Assembly: GCA_031384695.1 (NCBI GenBank)
Contig: JANNAV010000067.1
Span: 1-14,383 of the forward strand
Direction of reading: 5' to 3'
Length of the DNA stretch: 14,383 bases
DNA from: JANNAV01 sp031384695
GTDB taxonomy: Bacteria > Pseudomonadota > Alphaproteobacteria > Rhodobacterales > Rhodobacteraceae
Under the pieces are notes generated by a model. The model saw only the letters and a program-made list of their open reading frames with translations. It was not told the DNA's origin and ran no database searches. Below are positions 1 through 6,474 of this stretch, piece by piece. Each line of letters starts with the position of its first letter. The stretch's first letter is position 1. The translations under genes and the position numbers were made by a program.

Positions 1-160
1 GCGCCACCCGTCCTGCTGCCACAAACCGGCGCAACAAAACAGATCCGGCAGGCCGGGCGTTTTTCGCGAAATTCGTCCACCGCAAGATTTCTTGTCGCGC
101 GTCTCCCCGCCCGCAGGCGGAAAAAGCGCCAACCCCATCGGCCGCACCCTGAACGGCCAT
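1..160 (-). CDS. Possible 5' part of an unidentified gene running off the window start
   Basis: An ATG at 160 on the minus strand is preceded by GGGAGGAA at a suitable distance (8 nt), and the frame stays open to position 1 (53 codons). I do not recognise the peptide, which is Ala/Gly/Arg-rich. A second minus frame in the same stretch is also open, as is common in GC-rich DNA, so openness alone is weak support. The good ribosome binding site is the main argument for a gene. The rest may equally be non-coding upstream DNA; it contains a short perfect palindrome, TTTCGCGAAA, at 62-71. Confidence 0.2.
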   Translation of the reverse strand, partial: MAVQGAADGVGAFSACGRGDARQEILRWTNFAKNARPAGSVLLRRFVAAGRVA

Positions 161-190
161 GCAAACTATTCCTCCCAAACCCGTCCCCAG

Positions 191-372
191 TTCTTTACTG
201 CTCAAATATCCCACGGGGGTGCGGGGGTGTGAGTCCCCCGTTCTTGAACAGCGGGTGCGGGGGTGTGAAACCCCCGCTCTTGAACAGCGGGTGCGGGGGC
301 GCGAGTCCCCCGCTCTTGAACAGCGGGTTCGGGGGCGCGAGTCCCCCGCTTTTGGCATCGGGTGCGGGGGCT
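191..372 (-). repeat. 36-bp tandem array of hairpins, copy 1 of a dispersed element
   Basis: Positions 191-232 (42 nt) are identical to 8920-8961. From 217 a 36-bp unit repeats: 217-252, 253-288, 289-324, then a diverged unit at 325-359 and a partial one from 360. Each unit holds a GC-rich inverted repeat of the form GCGGGGG, a 6-7 nt loop (TGTGAAA or GCGAGT), then CCCCCGC, followed by TCTTGAACA. The unit length is divisible by three, so all frames stay open and a spurious N-terminal extension of the downstream TerC gene appears. There are no unique spacers, so this is not CRISPR. Read on the minus strand the element ends in GTGGGATATTTGAGCAG, the orientation shared by all three copies in the window. 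Confidence 0.85.
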
Positions 373-650
373 CTCTCCACCCGGCAAAGCCACGCTTCCA
401 ACACGGCTCGCACCGCTTCACCCCTGCATCCGCTCACCGCCCTGCCTGTCGGGCCACGAACCCGGCCACACGCGCCACCAGAGCGGTTCCAGCTTGGCCA
501 CCTCAACCGCCGCATCCCGCTGCCGCTGAACCGGCAGATCCTCCGGGCCGGATCGCCCCCCCCAAATCCCGCCCGCTGCAAAGCCGGGTTGCCTCGTCTT
601 CCCCCCTCGCCTATGAAGCCCTCAGCAAAGCCATACCCCCGGAGCCGCCC
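373..650. other. Non-coding stretch before terC, with a possible minus-strand gene remnant
   Basis: There is no convincing intact gene. On the minus strand a frame is open from 621 down to a TGA at 418-420 (68 codons). Its last ~40 codons look protein-like, with charged and Trp-rich segments such as RDAAVEVAKLEPLWWRVW and mostly G or C in third positions, but it has no ATG, GTG or TTG start. It crosses an 8-G run at 553-560 that could hide a frameshift. The hairpin array begins about 45 nt beyond its stop, similar to the placement of the same element after the DUF1194 gene. A decayed gene is possible but not shown. Confidence 0.3.
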
Positions 651-1301
651 ATGGAAATCTTCACCTACGAAGGCTTTGTCGCCCTCATGCAAGTCATCGG
701 CATCGATCTGGTGCTGGCGGGCGACAATGCGATCGTCATAGCACTTGCCGCCGCCGGCCTGCCGCGCGAACAGCGCAACAAGGCGATCCTCGTCGGCATT
801 ATCGCCGCCACCATCATGCGGATCGGCTTTGCCCTCGTCACCACACAGCTTCTGGCCATCGTCGGGCTGCTGCTGGCGGGGGGAGTGCTGCTGCTCTGGG
901 TGTGCTGGAAAATGTGGCGCGAACTGCGCAATGGTGATCACAGCGAAAACCTGGCCGAGGAATCCCTCACCGATCAGGATCTGAACGCCGATGGCACCGT
1001 CGCGGGCGGGGCTCCGCGCAAAACCTTCGCCCAGGCGGCCTGGCAGATCGTGATCGCCGATGTCTCGATGTCGCTGGATAACGTGCTGGCGGTTGCAGGG
1101 GCCGCCCGCGATCACCCCACCGTGCTGGTGATCGGCCTGATCCTGTCCATCGCCATGATGGGCCTCGCCGCAACCTTCATCGCCCGCCTGCTGAACAAGC
1201 ACCGCTGGATAGCCTACCTCGGCCTTGCGATTATCGTCTACGTGGCGCTCAAGATGATGTGGGAAGGCGGCCACGAGGTCTGGCCCTACCTGTTTGCCTG
1301 A
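651..1301 (+). CDS. TerC/Alx (YjbE-type) family integral membrane protein
   Basis: A 216-residue multi-spanning inner-membrane protein of the TerC family, whose members are linked to metal-ion (often manganese) export and to tellurite or alkaline-pH responses. Two matching motifs show the family's internal duplication: GIDLVLAGDNAIVIA (residues 17-31; D19, D25, N26) and IADVSMSLDNVLAVAG (135-150; D137, D143, N144). The acidic and Asn residues lie in membrane helices and probably bind the ion. Hydrophobic segments lie at about 12-36, 47-88, 130-150, 157-181 and 187-203, with an acidic loop at 95-118. The frame is open upstream to 159, but that part is the 36-bp repeat array. The ATG at 651 follows GGAG and begins at the conserved family N-terminus. 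It stands alone and faces the next gene convergently. The transported ion cannot be read from sequence. Confidence 0.88.
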   Translation: MEIFTYEGFVALMQVIGIDLVLAGDNAIVIALAAAGLPREQRNKAILVGIIAATIMRIGFALVTTQLLAIVGLLLAGGVLLLWVCWKMWRELRNGDHSENLAEESLTDQDLNADGTVAGGAPRKTFAQAAWQIVIADVSMSLDNVLAVAGAARDHPTVLVIGLILSIAMMGLAATFIARLLNKHRWIAYLGLAIIVYVALKMMWEGGHEVWPYLFA

Positions 1302-1336
1302 GGCGCGCCACCGCGATCCCCCACTTTGTCTCTGTG

Positions 1337-1402
1337 AAACTATCCCACGGGGGAGGGCGGCCGCAGGCCGGTCGGGGGCCGGTCGTGGCGTGTGAACCCC
1401 CC
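1337..1402 (-). repeat. Dispersed GC-rich hairpin element, diverged copy 3
   Basis: On the plus strand it begins AACTATCCCACGGGGG and ends GTGTGAACCCCCC. These match the outer parts of the copies at 191 and 8920 (CAAATATCCCACGGGGG and GTGTGAAGCCCCC). The middle differs: it is longer and carries its own GC-rich inverted repeats built from GGCCGC and GACCGGCC. It lies between the convergent ends of terC (stop at 1301) and the minus-strand metabolic block. Its orientation places it just 3' of minus-strand coding sequence, which fits a transcript-end or mRNA-stabilising role. Confidence 0.6.
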
Positions 1403-1635
1403 TATGCCCTTGATGCAGTAAACCCACGGCGGGAAACAGAGATCAGCTTCCCCGCAGGGTCTTTGCCATTGGCAAACCGGCAGCCGCCAACCTGATGAAC
1501 TGGCCCGAACGCCCCCACCCCCCTGCGCGCGGCAAAACCGGCCAGAACCGCCGCCACGTCCTGCACATCGAACACCCGCTTCACCGGAACCTGCCCCGGT
1601 TTCTGCCCCTTCGCAGCCGGATGCAGCAGCAACAC
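1402..1635 (-). CDS. Possible small protein of unknown function (77 aa)
   Basis: A 77-codon frame starts with GTG at 1635, 10 nt after the stop of the DadA-type gene, and ends at TAG 1402-1404, exactly where the hairpin element begins. Third codon positions are mostly G or C, and the middle segment (VKRVFDVQDVAAVLAGFAAR) looks like a normal amphipathic protein stretch. A purine-rich GCGGGGG sits just upstream but is not a clear ribosome binding site. I recognise no family. It could be the last gene of the operon, the remnant of a longer protein, or chance. No other gene is visible at 1302-1645. Confidence 0.25.
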   Translation of the reverse strand: MLLLHPAAKGQKPGQVPVKRVFDVQDVAAVLAGFAARRGVGAFGPVHQVGGCRFANGKDPAGKLISVSRRGFTASRA

Positions 1636-1645
1636 CAGCCCCCGC

Positions 1646-2887
1646 TCAGAACCGGTCCACCCGGTAGGGCGCCAGCGCCACCTCCGGCAACCGCCCCGCC
1701 ACCAGACCGGCCACCAGCCGCGCGGTGACAGGGGCCAGCGTCACCCCCAGATGCCCGTGCCCGTAAGCATGGATCACCGACAGCCCGGCCCGGCCCGGCC
1801 CGATCACCGGCAGGCTGTCGGGCAGCGACGGGCGAAACCCCATCCAATCCCGGTCCGGCTCCCCAAGCTGCGGAAACATCGCCCGCGCGCCGAGGGTCAG
1901 CCGCTCGATCCGGTGGCGCGAGGGTGGCGCGGTCAGCCCCCCCAACTCCACCGTCCCCGCCACCCGCAACCGCCCCGCCATCGGACACAGATAAAACCCG
2001 CGCGCGGTGGGGCAGGCGGGGCGCGCCAGCAAAGGCTCCGCCATATCCCACTCCACATGATAGCCCCGTTCGGTATCCAAAGGCACCCGGTCGCCCGCCT
2101 GCCGCGCCAGCGCCCGCGACTGCGCCCCCGCCGCGATGATCACCTGCCGCGCGTGCAGCCGCAGCCCCGGCGCGTCAACCACCACCCCGTCCAGAATCAC
2201 GCGCAAACCCGTGGCCCGCGCTTGCACCAGTTCGGCCCGCGCCCCCACCGCCGCTGCCAGATGCTGCATCATCAGCCCCGGGTCGGTGATGATCACGGCC
2301 CCCGGAAAGAACGCGGCCCCGCCCTCAACCGCCCGCAACCCCGGTTCCAACAGCGCCAGATCGCCCGGCCCCAGCAGATCAACCGCCACCCCCAGCTTGC
2401 GGCGAAACGCCATATCCGCCGCCGCCGCCCGAAACGCGCGGCCTGTCTCGTACAGATACAAACACCCGCGCGCCTGCAAAATCCCGGCCCCGCCAATGCG
2501 CGCCGCCAAGGCCTGCCACCCCGCCCCGGCCCCCGCCAGCAAGGCCGCAAGCGCCACCGCATTGCGCCGCGTCGCGCCGGGCAGCGATTGCACCGCAAAC
2601 CGCGCCAGCCACGGCAACAACGCAGGCAACGCCGCCCGCCGGATCGCCAGAGGCGAGCCCTTGTCGAACAGCAAAGACGGCAACGCGCGCAGCACGGCGG
2701 GCGAGCCTACCGGCATCACCGCATATTCCGCGATGGTGCCCGCGTTGCCGTAACTCGCCCCGATACCCGGCGCGCCCGCATCCAGCAGCACCACCTCGCG
2801 CCCTTCAGCCACCAACCGCTCGGCAATCGCCAGCCCCACCACACCCGCGCCGATGATGGCGATATCCGCCCTGATCTGCCGCGACAT
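1646..2887 (-). CDS. FAD-dependent amino acid dehydrogenase/oxidase, DadA-like
   Basis: A 413-residue flavoprotein of the D-amino-acid oxidase superfamily, closest in pattern to the DadA small subunit (usually 410-430 aa). It has an N-terminal Rossmann motif, IIGAGVVGLAIAERL (G13, G15, G18), with acidic D36 ending the second strand, as expected for FAD. Next comes the DadA-type segment SYGNAGTIAEYAVMPVGSP. The C-terminal FAD motif is seen in GFRPSLPDSLPVIGPG and YGHGHLGVTLAP. There is no signal peptide. Such enzymes oxidise an amine or amino-acid C-N bond and pass electrons to quinone or oxygen. Its ATG lies 3 nt after the stop of the alcohol dehydrogenase gene, so the two are co-transcribed. 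Here it may oxidise the amino acid released by the pathway, or an N-glutamyl amine as PuuB does. The substrate is inferred. Confidence 0.85.
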   Translation of the reverse strand: MSRQIRADIAIIGAGVVGLAIAERLVAEGREVVLLDAGAPGIGASYGNAGTIAEYAVMPVGSPAVLRALPSLLFDKGSPLAIRRAALPALLPWLARFAVQSLPGATRRNAVALAALLAGAGAGWQALAARIGGAGILQARGCLYLYETGRAFRAAAADMAFRRKLGVAVDLLGPGDLALLEPGLRAVEGGAAFFPGAVIITDPGLMMQHLAAAVGARAELVQARATGLRVILDGVVVDAPGLRLHARQVIIAAGAQSRALARQAGDRVPLDTERGYHVEWDMAEPLLARPACPTARGFYLCPMAGRLRVAGTVELGGLTAPPSRHRIERLTLGARAMFPQLGEPDRDWMGFRPSLPDSLPVIGPGRAGLSVIHAYGHGHLGVTLAPVTARLVAGLVAGRLPEVALAPYRVDRF

Positions 2888-2890
2888 GCG

Positions 2891-4051
2891 CTACATACAG
2901 GCCCCAAACAACGCCCGCGTGTTTTCGCGCGTCATCGCCACCGGATTGCCGCCACAGCTTGGGTCTTCCAGCGCCATTTCGGTCAATTCGTCCAACCGTG
3001 CCGGGTCCACCCCCATCGCGGTCAACCCGGCCGGAATGTTCAACTCCGCCCTCAGCGCCATCACGGCCGCGCGAAACCCGTCAAAACCGCCCGCAATCCC
3101 CAGATAAGCCGCCGCCCGTTCAATCAACGCCTCAATCGCCGCCCGGTTGAAATCCAGCACCATCGGCATCACCACCGCATTGGTGGTGCCATGATGGGTG
3201 CCGTAAACCGCCCCCACCGGATGGCTCAAACTGTGGATAGCGCCAAGCCCCTTCTGAAACGCCGTCGCCCCCATCGCCGCCGCCGCCATCATATGCGCGC
3301 GGGCATCCAGATCGTTCGGATCGGCGTAAACCTTCGGCAGGTTCTCGAACACCAGCCGCATTCCCTCCAACGCAATCCCCTGTGACATCGGGTGATAATG
3401 CGGGCTGCAATAGGCTTCCAGACAATGCGCCAACGCGTCCATCCCGGTGCCCGCCGTGATGAACCGCGGCATTCCCACGCACAGCGCAGGATCACAGATC
3501 ACCACTGCAGGCATCAGGCCGGGATGCCAGATGATCTTTTTCTTGTGGGTGACAGAATTGGTCAACACCCCCGCCCGCCCCACTTCCGAACCCGTCCCCG
3601 CCGTGGTCGGCACCGCAATCGTCGGGGCGATCTTGCCGGCATCGGCGCGGGTGTACCAATCGCCGATATCCTCCAACTCCCACACCGTCAGCCCCGCCGG
3701 TTGATGCGCCATCAAGGCAATCATCTTGCCCAGATCAAGCGCCGAGCCGCCGCCAAACCCCACCACCCCGTCATGGCCCCCGGCGAGATAAGCGGCAATG
3801 CCAGCCGCCATGTTGATCTCGGTCGGGTTGGCATCCACTTCCGAGAAAACCGCCCGCCCCAACCCTGCCGCCGCCAACAGATCAAGCGCCGCCGCCGTGA
3901 TCGGCAGGCTGGCCAGTGCCTTGTCGGTCACCAACAAGGGCTTTTTCATCCCCACCGCCCGACAATGCTCGGCCAGTTCCGATATGCGGCCCACGCCGAA
4001 TTTCATCGCCGTAGGGTAAGACCAGTTCCGGTTTGGTACGCTGTGGGTCAT
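2891..4051 (-). CDS. Iron-containing alcohol dehydrogenase
   Basis: A 386-residue group III (FucO/YiaY-like) NAD(P)-dependent alcohol dehydrogenase, full length for the family. The nucleotide-binding motif GFGGGSALDLGK is at 98-109 and the phosphate-binding PTTAGTGSE at 148-156. Predicted metal ligands by alignment to FucO are D205 and H209 in GMDALAHCLEAY, H273 in AIHSLSHP, and H287 in GTHHG. The frame is open upstream to 4156, but the ATG at 4051 has AAGGTG before it and overlaps the aldehyde dehydrogenase TGA as ATGA (4048-4051). Translational coupling is therefore likely and sets the start. It probably converts an alcohol group to the aldehyde used by its neighbour, such as the hydroxyl of an N-glutamylated amino alcohol. 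The exact substrate is not visible. Confidence 0.9.
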   Translation of the reverse strand: MTHSVPNRNWSYPTAMKFGVGRISELAEHCRAVGMKKPLLVTDKALASLPITAAALDLLAAAGLGRAVFSEVDANPTEINMAAGIAAYLAGGHDGVVGFGGGSALDLGKMIALMAHQPAGLTVWELEDIGDWYTRADAGKIAPTIAVPTTAGTGSEVGRAGVLTNSVTHKKKIIWHPGLMPAVVICDPALCVGMPRFITAGTGMDALAHCLEAYCSPHYHPMSQGIALEGMRLVFENLPKVYADPNDLDARAHMMAAAAMGATAFQKGLGAIHSLSHPVGAVYGTHHGTTNAVVMPMVLDFNRAAIEALIERAAAYLGIAGGFDGFRAAVMALRAELNIPAGLTAMGVDPARLDELTEMALEDPSCGGNPVAMTRENTRALFGACM

Positions 4052-5433
4052 TTCTGCACCTTCTTCAGATGATAAGATTTCGGACGGGTCACCGAATGGA
4101 ACCCGAGATATGAGAGAGAACCGCCGCGCCCGGTGTCCTTGCACCCGGTCCAGCACAGCGCCGGGTCCAGATAATCGGCCCGGTTCATGAACACGGTGCC
4201 CGTCTCGATCTGCAAGCCAAGCGCTTGCGCCGTTTCATAGTCCTGCGTCCAGACCGAAGCCGTCAACCCGTAAGGGCTGTCATTCATCAGCGCCAAAGCC
4301 TCGGCATCACCGGAAACCTTCATGATCCCCACCACCGGGCCAAAACTTTCCTCCATCATCACCCGCATCGAATGATCCACATCCACCAGAATCTGCGGCG
4401 CCAGATACGCCCCGCCATCATCCGCCGGAAACAACGCCGGATCAATCAGCGCGCGCGCCCCCGCCGCCACCGCATCGGCAATCTGCCCCCGCACCACGGC
4501 GGCGAACCGCTTGTTGGCCATCGGCCCCAAAGTGCTGCCCGCATCAAACGGATTGCCCAGATGCAAGCCCTTCACCCAAACCACCGCCTTCTCCACAAAG
4601 GCATCATAAAGGCTTGCGTGCACATAAATCCGCTCGATGCCGCAACAGCACTGCCCGGCATTGTACATCGCCCCGTCCATCAGCGTCTCCACCGCTGCCT
4701 CCAGATCGGCATCGGCCCGCACATAGCCCGGATCCTTGCCGCCCAACTCAAGGCCCAAAGGCGTGAACGTCCCCGCCGCCGCCCGCTCCATCGCTTGGCC
4801 CCCCGCCACCGAGCCGGTGAAGTTTACGAAATTGAACGCGCGGCTGCCTATCAGATGCTCAGTGGTGGCATGATCCAGCACCACATTCTGAAACACATCC
4901 GCAGGCACGCCCACGCTGTGAAACGCCTCGGCCAAACGCTCGCCCACCAGCATGGTCTGGCTGGCATGTTTCAGCACCACCGTGTTGCCCGCAATCAACG
5001 CCGGGGCCAAAGTGTTGATGGTGGTCAGATAGGGATAGTTCCAGGGTGCCACGATGAACACCACCCCCAAAGCCTCGCGCGCGATAAAGCGGCGGAACCT
5101 GTCGCTGTCCTCCACCATATGCGGCGCCAGCGTCGCTTCGGCGATTTCGGCCATATAATTGGTGCGGTCATTCACCCCGCCAAACTCGCCACCAAACCGG
5201 GTGGGCCGGCCCATCTGCCAGGCCAGTTCCTCAACCAAAACGTCTTTCTTTCCCATCAGCGCGGCCACCCCCGCCTTGACCAGCGCAATCCGCTCCGCCA
5301 AAGGCCGCGCGCCCCAGCCCTTCTGCGCCGCCTTGGCACGCGCCGCCGCAGCCTCGGCGGCCTCCCGGCTCAAAGGCATCCGCTCGGCATAAACCGAACC
5401 GTCAACCGGGCTTATCAATCGAATAGCGTTCAT
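4048..5433 (-). CDS. NAD(P)-dependent aldehyde dehydrogenase
   Basis: A 461-residue member of the aldehyde dehydrogenase superfamily, similar in length to the short semialdehyde dehydrogenases such as Sad. Visible motifs are APWNYP at 129-134 (oxyanion Asn132), the cofactor lysine in VVLKHAS (K155), FTGSVAGG at 205-212, the general-base glutamate in LELGGK (E229), the catalytic cysteine in NAGQCCC (C263 by the GQxC rule), and EESFGPV near the C-terminus. The ATG at 5433 has GAGGTA upstream and starts at the normal family N-terminus. An upstream extension to 5469 is unlikely. It begins 49 nt after the PIN-toxin stop and overlaps the alcohol dehydrogenase by 4 nt. It probably oxidises the aldehyde made by that enzyme to a carboxylate, possibly gamma-glutamyl-linked as in PuuC or IpuI pathways. 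Confidence 0.92.
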   Translation of the reverse strand: MNAIRLISPVDGSVYAERMPLSREAAEAAAARAKAAQKGWGARPLAERIALVKAGVAALMGKKDVLVEELAWQMGRPTRFGGEFGGVNDRTNYMAEIAEATLAPHMVEDSDRFRRFIAREALGVVFIVAPWNYPYLTTINTLAPALIAGNTVVLKHASQTMLVGERLAEAFHSVGVPADVFQNVVLDHATTEHLIGSRAFNFVNFTGSVAGGQAMERAAAGTFTPLGLELGGKDPGYVRADADLEAAVETLMDGAMYNAGQCCCGIERIYVHASLYDAFVEKAVVWVKGLHLGNPFDAGSTLGPMANKRFAAVVRGQIADAVAAGARALIDPALFPADDGGAYLAPQILVDVDHSMRVMMEESFGPVVGIMKVSGDAEALALMNDSPYGLTASVWTQDYETAQALGLQIETGTVFMNRADYLDPALCWTGCKDTGRGGSLSYLGFHSVTRPKSYHLKKVQK

Positions 5434-5482
5434 CGTGTTACCTCGTAGGATGGGCATGCGGCCCGCCACCTTGCGTCATTGT

Positions 5483-5905
5483 TCAACATTCCAAGGCCAT
5501 CACATGGCCCTTCTCAGCATAATCCAGTATCTTGCGGTCGCGCGTCACCACCCGAAAGCCATACTCACGGGCGGTGGCAATGATGATGCGGTCGGCGGGG
5601 TCGCGGTGCAGATCACCCGGCAACGCGCTTGACGCGATCAGCAGGTTCGGCGTCATCGCGGCCAACGAAATCCCCGCAGCCGATTGAATCTGATCAAAAA
5701 CCACCTCTGGCCTTGCTGGCAGCCTCAGCCTGCCAAGCCGCACCAGCATACCGATTTCCCAGGCGGAAATTGGTGACACGAAAGTCGGTCGTCTTTCGGC
5801 AAGTTCCGCGCCCAGCAAGACGCTCAACGCCTGCGCCGCAGGTTCGGAGTTAACCAACCATATCACGGCGCAGGTGTCGAGCAACAGGGGAGGGACGCGG
5901 CTCAA
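5483..5905 (-). CDS. PIN-domain ribonuclease, VapC-like toxin
   Basis: A 140-residue single PIN domain, the fold of type II VapC toxins that cleave RNA using Mg2+/Mn2+. The acidic site is complete: D10 in LLLDTCAVIW, E50 in SAWEIG, D102/D105 in RDPADRIIIATA, and D123 in TRDRKILDY. The family is that of short bacterial VapC proteins usually paired with a Phd- or AbrB-type antitoxin. Here the upstream partner is a DUF7662 protein instead. The start is TTG at 5905, overlapping the partner's TGA (5902-5904). An in-frame stop lies immediately upstream, so no earlier start exists, and no strong ribosome binding site is seen. Toxin synthesis therefore probably depends on reinitiation after the partner. 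Toxicity is inferred from the fold and arrangement. Confidence 0.85.
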   Translation of the reverse strand: MSRVPPLLLDTCAVIWLVNSEPAAQALSVLLGAELAERRPTFVSPISAWEIGMLVRLGRLRLPARPEVVFDQIQSAAGISLAAMTPNLLIASSALPGDLHRDPADRIIIATAREYGFRVVTRDRKILDYAEKGHVMALEC

Positions 5906-6285
5906 CTCTCAGCCGCCCCCCAATTTGGATCGGCGGGTTCCGTCAGATCATAACCGGGCTGCACCCAGACCTGCCCGGCAAACAAGCCCCAAAGCGGATG
6001 GTTGCCCTTTGCAGGCAACCCGGCTGGAACGTCATCAAGCCGGTTCAACCTGACAAACTCCAGCCGTTCCGCTTCAAGATCAACCTCTTGCGACTGGTAT
6101 CCCGCATTCAGCCAGCCCTTTGCCTGCACATGGCCGTGCCCGCTGTTGGCCCACCACGGCCGGTGCAGCCGTGCCGAGCGCGGCAGCGCAAAGCCCAGCA
6201 GCCGCTCAATCTCGTCAAAGCGCATGGCAATACGCGCCTCGTTGCGCGCCGCAAGGTGATGCGTAAGAGGGTCATACTTCGACAT
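5902..6285 (-). CDS. DUF7662 domain protein, candidate antitoxin partner of the PIN gene
   Basis: A 127-residue protein. Its N-terminal two-thirds match my recollection of the DUF7662 pattern: SKYDPLTHHLA at 2-12, then MRFDEIERLLGFALPRSAR (about 21-39), then PWWANSGHGHVQAKGWLNAGYQ (about 43-64), then an acidic region VDLEAERLEFVRL. The C-terminal tail is variable and Trp-rich. The function of the domain is unknown to me. I see no obvious helix-turn-helix, ribbon-helix-helix or AbrB motif. The ATG at 6285 has an excellent GGAGG site. It overlaps the PIN gene by 4 nt and lies first in the pair, the usual antitoxin position, with large inverted repeats upstream. An antitoxin or autorepressor role follows from this arrangement only. 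It could instead be an independent nucleic-acid-binding protein. Confidence 0.75.
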   Translation of the reverse strand: MSKYDPLTHHLAARNEARIAMRFDEIERLLGFALPRSARLHRPWWANSGHGHVQAKGWLNAGYQSQEVDLEAERLEFVRLNRLDDVPAGLPAKGNHPLWGLFAGQVWVQPGYDLTEPADPNWGAAES

Positions 6286-6310
6286 GGCGTCCTCCGTCAG
6301 GTACTCAGAG

Positions 6311-6349
6311 TGGATTTCCTTAAATCTGATTCAGATTGAAGGAAATCCA
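6311..6349. promoter_or_regulatory. 39-bp near-perfect palindrome upstream of the DUF7662-PIN pair
   Basis: Outer arms TGGATTTCCTT (6311-6321) and AAGGAAATCCA (6339-6349) are perfect inverse complements. Inner arms AATCTGA (6323-6329) and TCAGATT (6331-6337) are also perfect, centred on T6330, and only the 6322/6338 pair mismatches. It ends 26 nt before the ATG of the DUF7662 gene. There is no T-run after it on either strand, so it is not an intrinsic terminator. Its AT-rich sequence stands out from the flanks. It may be an operator for autoregulation or a leader-RNA hairpin close to the ribosome binding site. Confidence 0.7.
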
Positions 6350-6373
6350 AGACAAGATCAGCTTGGGAATGTT

Positions 6374-6417
6374 GCGTGTTGCGGACAATCGGCTGAACCC
6401 GATTGTACGCAACACGC
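6374..6417. repeat. Long inverted repeat, 19-bp arms, 6-nt loop
   Basis: Arms 6374-6392 and 6399-6417 are inverse complements at 18 of 19 positions: GCGTGTTGCG then ACAATCGG, with one central mismatch and loop CTGAAC. It lies between the ligase stop (6475) and the toxin-antitoxin-like pair. No T-run follows on the minus strand, so it is not a canonical terminator for the ligase gene. It would form a very stable hairpin in any transcript crossing it, including the proposed leader of the DUF7662-PIN transcript. It could be a protein binding site, an mRNA 3'-end stabiliser or the scar of a small mobile element. Confidence 0.7.
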
Positions 6418-6429
6418 TCTGGAACCAAA

Positions 6430-6458
6430 AAGTTATGATACTAAGTAACTCCTGTCAA
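6430..6458 (-). promoter_or_regulatory. Candidate sigma70-type promoter for the DUF7662-PIN pair
   Basis: On the minus strand a perfect -35 TTGACA (6453-6458) is followed after 17 nt by TAACTT (6430-6435), a weak -10. Transcription would start near 6423, giving a leader of about 140 nt that contains both inverted repeats. The region between the hexamers is AT-rich compared with the surroundings. The -10 match is only 3 of 6, so this is tentative. Confidence 0.4.
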
Positions 6459-6474
6459 CGGTTACTCTTTGTTC

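Noticed and set aside
217..372. CRISPR-like regular 36-bp periodicity
   Set aside because: The units are directly tandem with no unique spacers, and no cas genes are present.
159..650. N-terminal extension of the TerC protein by 164 residues
   Set aside because: It is Pro/Arg-rich, translates the 36-bp repeat array as a 12-residue repeat, and precedes a well-placed GGAG and ATG at 651 where family homology begins.
195..1427. 410-codon open frame on the minus strand across terC
   Set aside because: It runs antisense through terC and the repeat array, and its composition is Gly/His/Asp-rich, a mirror of the real gene.
1751..3385. 544-codon open frame on the plus strand
   Set aside because: It is antisense to two recognised enzymes, is extremely rich in Arg, Pro, His and Gln, and is an effect of GC-rich codon use on the opposite strand.
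4225..5448. 407-codon open frame on the plus strand
   Set aside because: It is antisense to the aldehyde dehydrogenase, with low-complexity His/Arg-rich composition and no recognisable domain.
6374..6417. Intrinsic terminator for the ligase gene
   Set aside because: The stem is strong and correctly placed after the stop, but no T-run follows on the minus strand, so it is reported only as an inverted repeat.
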